Assembly: GCA_029961685.1 (NCBI GenBank)
Contig: JARWKL010000008.1
Location: forward strand, 11,255,981-11,319,980
Direction of reading: 5' to 3'
DNA: 64,000 nucleotides
Source of the DNA: Aristolochia californica
Taxonomy: Eukaryota; Streptophyta; Magnoliopsida; Piperales; Aristolochiaceae
Below the pieces are notes generated by a model that had not been told where the DNA came from, searched no databases, and saw nothing but the letters and a program-made list of their open reading frames with translations. Every line of letters begins with the position of its first letter. Position 1 is the stretch's first letter. Shown here piece after piece: positions 50,690 through 62,547 of the stretch. The position numbers were made by a program, and so were the translations under genes.

Positions 50690-53600
50690 TGTGGTGATCT
50701 TTTTGCCTTCTTATCTTTTTTTTTACGAGATGGAGGGAAAAAGTGAAAACTCAAATTTCGATTTAAGAAAAAAGTATACATCTAAAATGGAAATGCAAAA
50801 ATGTAGAGAGATATAATTCCAAAAAGTGTCTGTAATTTGTAGGGATTGTAAACTCTTTCTAGTTTTTATATATTAGGTTTTGCAATCGACGGGAAAAAAG
50901 GGGGACGCGGGCAATTTTTAGCTGAGTGTTCACTCCCAACCCATATATCATTTCTTACAAAAATATAGCGCGTTATGCATTATTGACCGATAAATCACTT
51001 CACAATTATTAATGATTGTTCACTCAGTTTTTTTGTAAATGGGCAAAATAACAACATGTTTGGCTCGGGTAAATATCCCACTGCACGTTCACTTTAGATT
51101 TTATTTAATGAGGTTTGGTTCCATTGGTCATTTGCTTTTTTAACATGTTTCAAGCATACATATCTGTATTTAAAACATGTGTAGGATCAATTTAGAAAAT
51201 CTTTTTCTTGTAAACATTCCAAGCTACTAAGGTTGAGCTGCTGGAATTTCCCAAACTTGGCCATCAAAACTTTTGTGTTCATTTGTGGTGTGTGAATAAA
51301 TTTTATTTACTTACATTTTTTTTGCTTAAAATTTTTTGCATATATAAAATTTAAAATTTTCGTTTTGTCGTGTTCTATTTGCCTTCTTATCTTTTTGTTT
51401 ACAAGAAAGAGGGAAAATGTGAAAACTCAAGTTTTGATTTAACAAAAAAGTACACAACTGAAATTGAAATTTACAAATATAGAGACAGATAATTTCAAAA
51501 AGTCTTTGTAATTTTTAGGGATTTTAAACTCTTTCAAATTTTTATATATTACGATTTCCAATCATCGGGAAAAAAGGGGGAGGCAGGGATTTTTAACTGA
51601 GTGTTCACGCCCAATTAAAACTTGTTACAAAAATATAGCCCGTTACGCATGATTGACCGATAGATCAATTTACAATCATTAATGATTGTTAGGCCATCCT
51701 TTTTGTAAATGAGCAAAATAAGGGTTTGTTTGGCTCGGGTAAATATCCCACCGCACATTCACTTGAGAATATATTTAAAGAGGTTTGGATCCATAGGTCA
51801 CTTGCATCTTTAACGTGTTTCAAGCATGCATATCCATAATTAAAACTTGTGTAGGATCAATTTAGAAAACCTCTTTCATACAAAAATTCCAAGCTATTAA
51901 GGTTGAACTGGTGGAATTTCCCAAACTTGGACATCAAAACTTTTGTCTTCATTTGTGGCATGTGAATAAATTTTCTTTACTTTCATTAGTTGTTGTTTTA
52001 AATTTTTTGCATACATAATCTCTAAAATTTTCATTTTTGTTTACAAGATAGAGGGAAAAAGTGAAAGCTTAATTTTTTATTTAATATAAAAGTATACATC
52101 TAAAATGGAAATGTACAAATGTAGAGAGAGATAATTCCAAAAAAATGTCTGTAATTTTTAGGGATTGTAAACTCTTTCCAGTTTTTATGTATTAGGTTTT
52201 TCAATCGTTGGGAAAAAAGGGGGAGGCAGGGGAATTTTAACTGAGTGTACACTCCTAGCACATAAGTCGTTTCTTACAAAAATATAGCCCATTATGCATT
52301 ATTTACCGATAAATCACTTTACAATTTAGAAAATCTCTTTCTTATAAAAATTCAAAGCTATTAGTGTTGAATTGGTGGAATTTCCCAAATTTGGACAACA
52401 AAACTTTTATGTTCATTTGTGGTGTGTGAATAAATTTTCTTTACTTACATTTTTTGTTGTTTAAAATTTTTTTCATACATAAACTCTAAAATTTTTGTTT
52501 TGTTGTGATCTATTTGGTTTCCTACCTTTTTTTTTTTAGGAGATAGAGGGAAAAAGTAAAAACTCAAGTTTTGATTTAAAAAAATGTATAAATATAAAAT
52601 AGAAATGATCAAAAGTAAAGAGTGATAATTCCAAAAAGTGTCTATAGATTTTAGGGATTGTAACTGAGTTTTCACACCCAACCCATAAGTCATTTTCTAA
52701 GAAAAATAAATCCTGTTACACTTGATTGACCGATAAATCACTTTACAATCATCAATGATAGTTAAGTAAGTTTTTTTGTAAATGGCAAAAATAATGGCTT
52801 GTTTGGCTCGGGTAAATATGCCACCGCAAATTCACTTGAGGATTTATTTAATGAGGTTTCAATCCATGGGTCATTTGCGTCTGTAAGATGTTTCAAGCAT
52901 GCATATCCATATTTAAAACATGTGTAAGATCAATTTAGAAAATCTCTTTCTTATAAAAATTCTTAGGTATTAGGGTTAAATTGGTGGAATTTCCCAAACT
53001 TGGGCATCAAAACTTTTGTCTTTGTGGTGTGTGAATAAATTTTCTTTACTTACATTTGTTGTTGTTTTAAATTGTTTGCGTACATAAAGTCTAAAATATT
53101 CGTTTTGTTGTGATCCACTTGCCTTCTTATCTTTTTGTTTACGAGATAGAGGGAACAAGTGAAAACTAAAGTTTTGATTTAAGAAAAAGGTATACATCTA
53201 AAATGGAAATGCACGAATGTAGAGAGATAATTCCTAAAAGTGTCTGTAATTTTTAGGGATTGTAAACTCTTTTTAGTTTTTATATATTAGGTTTTGCAAT
53301 CATCGGGAAAAAAGGGGGAGGTAGGGGATTTTTCACTAAGTGTTCACTCCCTACCCATAAGTCATTTCTTACAAAAATATTGCCCATATGCATGATTGAC
53401 TAATAAAACACTTTACAATCATCAATTATTGGTAAGTTAGCTTTTTTTTAAATGGGTAAAATAATGGCTTGTTTGGCTCTGGTAAATATCCCACCGCACG
53501 TTCCCCTGAGAATTTATTTAATGAGGTTTGTATCCAGAGGTCATTTGCATATTTAACATGTTTCAAGCATGCATATCCATATTTAAAACATGCGTAGGAT

Positions 53601-56600
53601 CAATTTAGAAAATCTCTTTCTTGTAAAATTCCAAGCTATTAGGGTTGAACTGGTGGTATTTCCCAAACTTGGACATCAAAACTTTTCTATTCATTTGTTG
53701 TGTGTAAATAAATTTTCTTTACTTACTTTTTTGTTGTTTTGAATTTTTATTCATACATAGGCTCTAAAATTTTCCCTTTGTTGTGATCTATTAACCTTCT
53801 TATCTTTTAGATTACGAGAAAGAGGGAAAAAGTGAAAACTCAAGTTTTGATTTAAGGAAAAAGTATACATCTAAAATGGAAATGCACAAATGTAGGGAGA
53901 GATAATTCCAAAAACTGTATGTAATTTTTAGGGTTCTAAACTCTTTCTAGTTATTATATATTAGGTTTTACAATCGTTGGGAACAAAGGGGGAGGTGGGG
54001 GATTTTTAATTGAGTGTTCACTCCCTACCCATAAGTGAAAGTAATGGCTTGTTTGGCTCAGGTAAATATCCCACCTCACGTTCACTTGAGAATTTATTTA
54101 ATGAGGTTTGGATCCATAGGTCATTTGCATCTTTAACATGTTTCAAGCATGCATATCAAATTTAAAAAATTTGTAGGATCAATGTAGATAATCTCTTTCT
54201 TGTAAAAATTCCAAGCTATTAAGGTTGAACTATTGGAATTTCCCAAACGTGGACATCAAAAGTTTTGTGTTCATTTGTGGTGTGTGAATAAATTTTCTTT
54301 ACTTACAATTGTTGTTGCATTAAATTTTTGTTTTGTTGTGATCTATTTGCCTTCTTATCTTTTTGTTTACGAGAAAGAGGGAAAAGTGAAAACTCAAGTT
54401 TTAATTTAAGAAAAAATTACACATTAAAATGGAAATGCACAAATGTAGAGAGAGATAGTTCCAAAAAGTGTCTGTAATTTTTAGGGATTGTAAACTCTTT
54501 CTAATTTTTATATATTAGGTTTTACAGTTATCCGGAAAAAAAGAGGCTGGGGATTTTTAACTGAGTGTGGACTCCCAACCCATAAGTCATTTCTTACAAA
54601 AATATAGCCCGTTACGGATGATTGACCAATAAATCACTTTAAAATCATCAATGATTGTTAGGTCAGGTTTTTTTGTAAAAGGGCGAAATAATGGCTTGTT
54701 TGGCTTGGGTAAATATCCCACCGCAGGTTCACTTCGGAATTTATTTAATGAGGTTTGGATCCATAGGTCATTTTCATCTTTAACATGTTTCTAGCATGCA
54801 TATCTATATTTAAAACATGTGTAGGATCAATTAATAAAATCTCTTTCTTATATAAATTCCTAGCTATGAGGGTTTAATTGGTGGAATTTCCCAAACTTGG
54901 ACTCCAAAAATTTTGTATTCATTTGTGGTGTGTGAGTAAATTTTGCTTTACTTATATTTGTTGTTGTTTTAAATTTTTTGTATCCATAAACTCAAAATTT
55001 TTTGTTTTCTTGTGATCTATTTGCCTTCTAATCTTTTTTTTTACGAGATAGAGGATAAAAGGGAAAACTCAAGTTTTGATTTAAGATACAAGTATACATC
55101 TAAAATGGAAATTCACAAATGTAGAGAGATAATTTCAAAAAGTGTCTGTAATTTTTAGGGATTGTAATTCTTTCTAGTTTTTATATATTAGGTGTCTCAA
55201 TAGTCGATAAAAAGGGGGAGGCTGGGGATTTTTAACTGAGTGTTCACTCCCAACCCATATGTCGTTTCATAAAAAAATATTGCCCGTTACACATCATTGA
55301 CCGATAATTCCCTTTCAATCATCAATGATTGTTAAGTCAGCTTTTTTGTAAATGGGCAAAATAATGGATTGATCGGCTCGGGTAAATCCCACTGCTCTTT
55401 CAGTTGAGAATTAATTTAATGAGGTTTGGATCCATTGGTCATTTGCATCTTTAACTTGTTTTAACCATGCATATCCATATTTAAAACATGTGTAGGATCA
55501 ATTTAGAAAATCTCTTTCTTATTAAAATTCCAAGCTATTAGGGTTGAACAAGTGGAATTTCCCAAACTTGGACATCAACACTTTTGTGTTCATTTGTGGT
55601 GTGCGAATAAATTTTTTGTACTTACATTTTTTGTTGTTTAAAATTCTTTTCATACATAAACTATAAAATTTTCGTTTTGTGGTGATCTATTTTCCTTCTT
55701 ATCTTTTTTTTTATGAGATAGAGGGAAAAAGTGAAAACTCAAGTTTTGATTTAAGAAAAAAAGTATACATCTAAAATGGAAATGCACAAATGTAGAGAGA
55801 GATAGTTCCTAAAAGTGTCTGTAATTTTTAGAGATTGTAAACTCTTTCTAATTTTTATATAGTAGGTTTTGCAGTCTTCTGGAAAAAAAGGGGACACGGG
55901 GGATTTTTAACTGAGTGTGGATTCCCAACCCATAAGTCATTTCTTACAACAATATAGCCCGGTACGGCTGTTTGACCGATAAGTCACTTTACAATCATCA
56001 ATGATTGTTATGTTAGCTTTTTTATAAATGGGCAAAATAATGGCCTTTTTGGCTCGGGTAAATATCCCACCGCATGTTCACTGGAGAATTTATTTCATGA
56101 GGTTTGGATCCACAGGTCATTTTCATCTTTAACATGTTTCAAGCATGCATATCTATATTTAAAACATGTAGGATCAATTTAGAAAATCTCTTTCTAATAA
56201 AAATTCCTAGCTATTAGGGTTGAACTGCTGGAATTTCCCAAACTTGGATTTCAAAACTTTTGTGTTCATTTGTGGTGTGTGAGTAAATTTTGCTTTTACT
56301 TATATTTGTTGTTGTTTTAAATTTTTTGCAATTATAAACTCTAAAATTTTCGTTTTGTTGTGATCTATTTCCCTTCTTGTGTTTTTTGTCTAAGAGATAG
56401 AGGGAAAAAGTTAAAACTCAAGTTTTGATTTAAGAAAAAAGTATACATCTAAAATGGAAATCCACAAATGTACAGAGAGATAATTTCAAAAAAAGTTTGT
56501 AATTTTTATGGATTATAAACTCTTTCTAGTTTTTATATATTAGGTTTTGCAATCGTCGGGAAAAAAAGGGAAGGCGGGGGATTTTTAACTGAGTGTTCAC

Positions 56601-57527
56601 TCCCAACCCATAAGTCATTTCTTTAAAAAATATAGCCCGTTACTCATTATTGTCCGATATATCACTTTACAATCATTAATGGTTGTTAGGTCAGCTTATT
56701 TGTAAATGGGCAGAATATTGGCTTGTTTGGCTAGTGTAAATATCCCACCGCAAGTTCACTTGAGAATATATTTAATGAGGTATGGTTCCATAGGTCATTT
56801 GCATCTTTAACATGTTTGAAGCATGGATATCCATATTTAAAACTTGTGTAGAATCAATTTAGAAAATCTCATTCTTATCAAAATTCCAAGCTATTAAGGT
56901 TGAACTGGTGGAATTTTCCGAACGTGGACATCAAAACTTTTGTGTTCATTTGTGGTGTGTGAATAAATTTTCTTTACTTATATTTGTTGTTTTTTTATAT
57001 TTTTTTCATACTTAAAGTCTAAAATTTTTATTTTGTTGTGACCTTTTTCCCTTCTAATCTTTTTGTTTACGAGATAGAGGGAAAAAGTGATAACTCAAGT
57101 TTTGATTTAAGAAAAAAGTGTACATCTAAAATGGAAATCCACAAATGTATAGAGAGATAATTTCAAAAAGTGTCTATAATTTTTATGGATTGTAAAATCT
57201 TTCTAGTTTTTATATATTAGGTTTTGCAATCGTCGGGAAAAAAGGGGGAGGCGGGGGATTTTTAACTGAGTGTCGACTCCCAACCCATAAGTCATTTCTT
57301 ACAAAAATATAGCCCGTTACACATCATTGACTGATAAATCACTTTACAATCATCAATGATTTTTAGGTCAGTTTTTTTGTAAATGGACAAAATAATGGCT
57401 TGTTTGGCTCGGGTAAATATCCCACCGCAATTTCACTGGAGAATTTATTTAATGAGGTTTGGATCCATGGGTCATTTGCATCTTGAACATGTTACAATTA
57501 TGTATATCCATATTTAAAAAATATGTA

Positions 57528-59182
57528 ATTTTTGGCCCTCAATATGATACTCGTCTTATTGCTATAAGGAAAGAAACTCGATCATGCAGTAGAGCTTCTA
57601 CTTCTCATCCCATTTCAAATTTTGTGTCTCATCATCGCCTTTTACCTTTATGTTGTCAGTTTCTTTCTTCTATTTCCTCCATATATGTTCCACAGTCCTA
57701 TCAGGTGGCTCTACAACATCCAGGGTGGAAGGCAACAATGGATGAAGAAATGACAGCCCTTAATGACAAACATACATGATCACTAGTTCCTCTTCCCACA
57801 TGTAAAAAACTCGTTGGTTGCAGGTGGGTTTATACTGTCAAACATAATCCGAATAGGTCGATTGCATGACTGAAGGCTTGACTGGTTACCAAAGGTTATA
57901 CTCAGTCCTATGGAATTGATTATGAAGAAACCTTCTCTCCAATGGCAAAAATGAACTCGATAGTATATTATTATCTCTGGCGGCCAATTCATCATGGCCG
58001 ATATTAATGGTGATATTAAAGAATAAATTTACATGCAACAACCACCTGGGTATGTGGTTGAGGGGGAGTCAGTATGCTACCTAAAAAAATCTCTATATGG
58101 TCTAAAGCAGTCCCATGGCCATGGTTTAAGAAATTTAGTCAAGCCATCATACGGGCCGACTTTCACAGATGCTCTGGAGATCTCTCAATATTTATTGAAA
58201 ATACACCGAGAGGTAAGGTGATTATTGTTGTATATATTGATGATATTATTTTAACTGGGAGTGATTCCGAGGGCATCTAGAAAATATGTTCTGAATTCAA
58301 GACGAAAGATCTTGGACTACTCAAATAATTTGTGGGTATTGAAGTATTACAATCTAGACATGGGATTGTGCTATCCCAAAGGAAGTATGCCCTTGATCTA
58401 CAAGAGGAGACAGGAATGATGGACGCAAACCAACAGACACTCCTATGGACTCAAATACAAAACTATGTGGAGACACTGGAGAAGATGTAGATATTGGGAA
58501 ATATCAAAGACTAGTGGGGCGGCTTATTTACCCATGTATAACAAGGCCGGAAATTTCCTATGCAGTAAGTGTGGTAAGTCAATACATGCACAAACCACAA
58601 CTTAGTCATTGGCAAGCACTTGAAAGAATACTACGATATCTTAACAGAGCTCCAAGAAGGGGGCTTCTCTATAAAAACCATGGTCACTTCAACATCGAAG
58701 GATTCTCAGATGCAGACTGGGCCGGATCCCAGATGACAGAAAATCTACTTTGGGATTTTGTAAGATGGTTGGAGAGATTTTGGTTACATGGAAAAGCAAG
58801 TAGCAAAATGTAGTAGCACAGTCTAGTGCAAAAGAAGAATACATGGCCATGGCACACACTGTTAGTGAACTCATATGGATAAGATCTCTTCTCACATAAT
58901 TGGTATTCTATAAAGAAGCTCCAATAGATCTATAGTGTGACAATCAACCAACAATACACATTACATCGAATCTAGTATTCCATGAAAGAACAAAGCATAT
59001 TGAAGAGGATTGGCATTTTATACGAAAAAAATTCCAAGCTGGTTTCTTATCTTTGAAGCATATATCATCACAAAGTCAAGTTGCAGATATTCTCACCAAC
59101 CCAGTCACTCACAAGATTATGTCTACCATATGCAGCAAGTTGGACAATTATGATGTCTTCTCTCCCCTAGTTTGAAGGGGAA
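57528..59182 (+). pseudogene. Copia RT/RNase H remnant (right)
   Basis: RT pieces in order: HPGWKATMDEEMTALND (57720-57779), then [13 protein letters not shown] near 57905-57950, then QPPGYVVEGESVC and KSLYGLKQS (58033-58110). IIVVYIDDIILTGSDSEG (58218-58277) has the catalytic YIDD intact at 58233-58244. RNase H text is at 58445-58813 (KYQRLVGRLIYPCITRPEISYAV, SQYMHKP, DADWAGS), and later frames give [18 protein letters not shown] and LTNPVTHKI. Stops and frameshifts are frequent, more than in the left copy, although the left copy lost the YIDD motif that this one kept. Confidence 0.9.
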
Positions 59183-59286
59183 TATTACAATGTGGGACCC
59201 ACCATGGTACTCAATTTGGTGGGACCCACCGTGGTGCTTGATCTGGTGGGACCCTCCATGAGGATGTGGGACACCAAGAAGAGTGA
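59183..59286 (+). repeat. 3' LTR of right copia element, first part
   Basis: The first 104 bp of the LTR with three GTGGGACCC(A/T)CC-type repeats, ending in GACACCAAGAAGAGTGA. The left copia LTR shows the uninterrupted text AAGAAGAGTCCTCACCC at this point. Confidence 0.87.
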
Positions 59287-59871
59287 TGTTATAGACTCAA
59301 TAGCAAAACGAGTCATTCAAAGGCGACGCAGTTGAAGGCAGATCACTCGTGTTTTGTGTTTGAATTATTTCAGCATTCTCAGCACTTATGTTGAATTATC
59401 TCAGATTATTATTTCAGCATTCTCAGCATTCTCAGCATTCTCAGCATTTTTATTATGTAAGACATAATGACACTTTTTTAAATATTATTTCAGCAGCTAC
59501 TTAACTTATGTTGTATGATTCAGCCTTGAGCGTGTAAACCATATAATGGCAACGTTGTAAATCTTTTGGGCCCTCAGCGAATAGCTTAAGAGGGGGAAAA
59601 ATGAAATGAAAGGGGAATGAAATTGAAATCAGAAACAGGACAGGTTCTCCCCCAATGAACCAGGTTACGATCTCCCTCAGAGCCGGGTTATCCTCCATCT
59701 CCTCCCATCTATTCTGAGCACTTCTCCTTCCTCATTTTCCTCACGTACTTCACCCAGAATTCGAAATCATAGGAAGACCAGGACGTGGACAACACCCTGG
59801 TGTTGAATCTGTGTTGGATGCAAAGCTCTCCCTTTGTTGGATTACACGGCCCATGGTCAGAGACCATAACA
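59287..59871 (+). repeat. 5' LTR of nested chromovirus-like element
   Basis: This 585-bp LTR runs from TGTTATAGACTC to GAGACCATAACA. It contains a 9-bp microrepeat CAGCATTCT, four times, at 59415-59450. It pairs with 61943-62547. Confidence 0.9.
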
Positions 59872-59874
59872 CGT

Positions 59875-59886
59875 TGGTATTAGAGC
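59875..59886 (+). other. Primer binding site, initiator tRNA-Met type
   Basis: TGGTATTAGAGC differs from the canonical TGGTATCAGAGC by one C-to-T change and lies three bases after the 5' LTR. Confidence 0.85.
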
Positions 59887-59889
59887 GGG

Positions 59890-60592
59890 GAACTATGGGA
59901 GAGACGTCAAGACAGGAAGAGAGGTTTGAAATGTTCAAAGAAGAGATGCACGCAAGGCAGGACGAGGCAGAGGGTTGACTGGCAAGTATGCTGGACAGCA
60001 CAGTGTCTCGTTCAGTTGATCAGGCAATGTCTCCGCATATGTTACAGCAGATGGAAGAGATCAGCAATCTGATCCATAGGACACCCACTCCACATGGGGG
60101 ACGCCCAGAAAATCATGGACAAGAGGGACACTACAGTCCAAAAGGAGGACGTCCAGAGCCTACCACCATTCCAAGGTACACAAAAATGGAATTTCCGGTC
60201 TTTAGCGGGTCAGAGGACCCTTTAATTTGGATATACCGATACGAGAAATTGTTTTCCCATCAATGTACTGCTGCAGTGGATAGATTTGGGTTGGCCGCAT
60301 TCCACATGCTCGACAAAACGCATCTATGGGGCCACCAACAGGAATGGGAACCCATTGAGCAATCTCATTCTGTTAAAACAGACCGGCAATGTTGATGATT
60401 ACCAGAAGTTGTTTCAGGAGAAGTTAGCCCGAGCTAGCCATGTGATCAACATAGATCAGCAAGTTAGCTTCTTCACAGATGGGTTAAATGAGGCCTTGAA
60501 GTTAGAAGTAGAACTCCTGGCCCCCTCAGATTTGACCCGATCTATGAATTTCGCTCGAACTTTGGAGGCCAAACACAAATTTCAAAACTAGA
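59890..60592 (+). pseudogene. Gag remnant of nested chromovirus-like element
   Basis: After an early stop near 59974, a 135-codon frame (59988-60395) reads DQAMSPHMLQQMEEISNLIH, a glycine- and proline-rich linker, then IPRYTKMEFPVFSGSEDPLI and LAAFHMLDKTHLWGH. A frameshift near 60340 leads to 60286-60591: LLKQTGNVDDYQKLFQEKLA, NEALKLEVELLAPSDLTRSM, NFARTLEAK, then a stop. Compared with the copy at 20318-21033, the segment between the HMLDK and LKQTG boxes (the DWDIFKDY region) appears deleted. Confidence 0.87.
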
Positions 60593-60739
60593 AGCCAACG
60601 TGGCCGACTGGGACAACCACCTCGGGCGGGTCATCCACCCCCTCTCACTGGCATAGCAATCCTTACAACCCTCCTCCCTCCCACCCAACACCCCCTCCAA
60701 CACAACAACCACTCATAAAAAAAATTCCCCGAACCAGAA

Positions 60740-61260
60740 ATGGAAGCCCGAAATCAAAAGCGGTTATGCTTCAATTGTGGTGAACTCTATACCTTTGGGC
60801 ACCACTGCAAGAAAATTTTTTGGGTGGAACTGGAAGAAGAAGACGAGGAAGACCCACCGATGGAAGAGGTTGCTGCTGAGAAACCTGCGGTCTCCATACA
60901 CGCCATTACAGGCATTCAGACCCCCACCACAATGCAGCTCTGTGTGCTGGTTGGCGCCCAGCCACTGTTCAGTCTCATGGACTCAGGCAGCACACACAAT
61001 TTCATCAGCCTTACCGCCGCCAAGTATTTGCAACTTCCAGTGAAATCCCAACCAACCGCCTCAGTGTCTGTTGCCAATGGGGACAAAGTGCCGAGCTAAG
61101 GGGTCAGCCAGTCTATCCGGTTCTCCATTGCTGGACATCTTTTCTCAGCAGATTTCTGCATCGTACTCCTCACTGGTTGTGATTTAGTTCTCGACGTTAA
61201 ATGGCTCCGGACCTTAGGGCCAATTTTATGGGACTTCGCTGCCCTTACTATGAGCTTTGA
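60740..61260 (+). pseudogene. Zinc knuckle and protease remnant of nested element
   Basis: A 119-codon frame begins MEARNQKRLCFNCGELYTFG, continues HHCKKIFWVELEEEDEED (knuckle and acidic linker) and then the aspartic protease LFSLMDSGSTHNFISLTAAK with the DSG intact, SVANGDKVPS and a stop. Downstream frames continue with LDVKWLRTLGPILWDFAALT up to about 61260. The order and wording match 29202-29966. Confidence 0.86.
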
Positions 61261-61389
61261 ATTACAGCACCAGCGTCACACTTCAGGGCCATCATACAGA
61301 CGCCGCAATGCAACTCGCAGCCATCAGTCACCCCACACCACTGCTGCTAGAGGCTATATGTCAGGAGCACCAGCCCACAGTAGCATTAC

Positions 61390-61935
61390 AATAGCTGTCT
61401 CAGCAAATTACAGCAGGTCAGATGGTGCCTCACTGGTCCATCCTGGACCACCTCATCCTGTACAAATGGAGAATTTACCTCCTGCTTTCATCTCCCTTGG
61501 TACTGAAAATTTTATCAGCCTACCATGACAGCATCCATGAGGAGCTCCTGAAAACTATACAGCGGGTACGCGGAGATTTTTATTGGGCTGGGTTGAGGTC
61601 TCACATTGTTGAATATGTTGTTGCATGCCGGTTCTACCAATGCAACAAGCCCAACCATTTGTCTCCGGCTGGGACCAGCACTTCACTCCATGTTTTCCAT
61701 GTTTCCCTGCTCAAGCCTCTCAAGGGACCAGCACCTCAGTCCCTCCCTGCTCTGCCACCGGTTGCAGAAGGTAAGGTATCTCTCACTCCGGTCCACATTC
61801 TGCAGTCTCGGCAGCTCCAGGACAATACCCAGATTTTGGTTCAGTGGTCAACCGAGGCCACTTGGAAAGACTTATAGGTGCTTTAGCAAGTGTACCCTTC
61901 ATTTGAGCTTGAGGACAAGATCTCTTTCAAAGGGG
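61390..61935 (+). pseudogene. Fused integrase ends of nested element
   Basis: One 151-codon frame (61422-61877) joins the integrase zinc region to its C-terminus. It reads AYHDSIHEELLKTIQRVRGD, FYWAGLRSHIVEYVVACRFY and QCNKPNHLSPAG, then at about 61680 passes directly to LHVFHVSLLKPLKGPAPQSL, TPVHILQSRQLQDNTQILVQ and WSTEATWKDL. The catalytic core with its D, D, E residues is missing, and RT/RNase H are missing upstream of 61390. After a stop, the frame resumes as a PSFELEDKISFKGGSDV stretch across the polypurine tract. Confidence 0.86.
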
Positions 61936-61942
61936 GGAGTGA
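61930..61942 (+). other. Polypurine tract of nested element
   Basis: AAGGGGGGAGTGA directly precedes the 3' LTR start TGTTATAGAC. Confidence 0.75.
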
Positions 61943-62547
61943 TGTTATAGACTCGATAGCCAAACGAGTCATTCAAGGCGATGAAGTTGAAAGCAGATCA
62001 CTCGTGTTTTGTGTTTGAATTATTTCAGCATTCTCAGCACTTATGTTGAATTATCTCAGCAATTATCTCAGCATTCTCAGCATTCTGAACATGTAAGCCA
62101 TAATGGCACTTTTGTAAATCTTATTTCAGCAGCTACTTAGTTTATGTCGTATGATTCAGCCTTGAGCGTGTAAGCCATATAATGGCAATGTTGTAAATCT
62201 TTTGGGCCCCCAACGAACAGCTTAAGAGGGGGCAGAATGAAATGAAAAAGGGGAATGAAATTGAAAATAGAAACAGGACTCAGAAATAGGATAGGTTCTC
62301 CTCCGACAAACCAGGTTACGGTCTTCCTCAGAGCCGTAGGTTACGGTCTCCCTCAGAGCTGGGTTATCCTCCATCTCCTCCCATCTATTCCGATCACTTC
62401 CCCTTCCTCATTTTCCTCACGTACTTCACCCAGAATTCGAAATCATAGGAAGACCAGGACGTGGACAGCACCCTGGTGCTGAACTTGTGCTGGACGCAGA
62501 GCTTTCTCTTCATCGGGTTACACGGTCCATGGTCAGAGACCATAACA
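61943..62547 (+). repeat. 3' LTR of nested chromovirus-like element
   Basis: This 605-bp LTR ends GAGACCATAACA; the copia LTR then resumes at AAGTCCTCACCC. Compared with the 5' LTR it has fewer CAGCATTCT repeats and an extra duplicated GGTTACGGTCT(T/C)CCTCAGAG block at about 62314-62360. Confidence 0.9.

Larger units (their letters stand above)
30250..57527 (+). repeat. Family B satellite array, about 40 units
   Basis: A continuous head-to-tail array with landmark GTAGGATC at 30568, 31233, 31910, 32586, 33262 and so on to 56848; most spacings are 660-685 bp. B differs from A by consistent variants: CACTCCCAACCC (A: GACTCCCAATCC), GAACTGGTGG (A: GAACTAGTGG), CTTGGACATC (A: CTTGGATATC), GCCTTCTTATC, ATTTATTTAATGAGG and ATCAATGATTG. 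Shortened units have joints near 46800, 48222, 52327 and 54039. No gene, RNA gene or mobile element is visible in 27 kb. The 203-codon open frame at 39381-39992 has no domain and its stops recur in neighbouring units. Confidence 0.93.
59287..62547 (+). mobile_element. Nested chromovirus-like element, deletion derivative
   Basis: A 3.26-kb element inserted in the right copia LTR, with LTRs 59287-59871 and 61943-62547, an initiator tRNA-Met primer site, Gag, zinc knuckle, protease, and integrase ends fused across a large deletion. RT, RNase H and the integrase core are absent. Flanks AGTGA and AAGTC around a site that reads GAGTC in the uninterrupted LTR indicate an imperfect target duplication. 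It could only have moved with proteins supplied by a relative, if it moved in this form. Confidence 0.9.

Noticed and set aside
30250..57527. Regular repeats as a CRISPR-like or gene-family array
   Set aside because: Units of 670-680 bp are contiguous with no spacers and no coding domain; this is a eukaryotic satellite.
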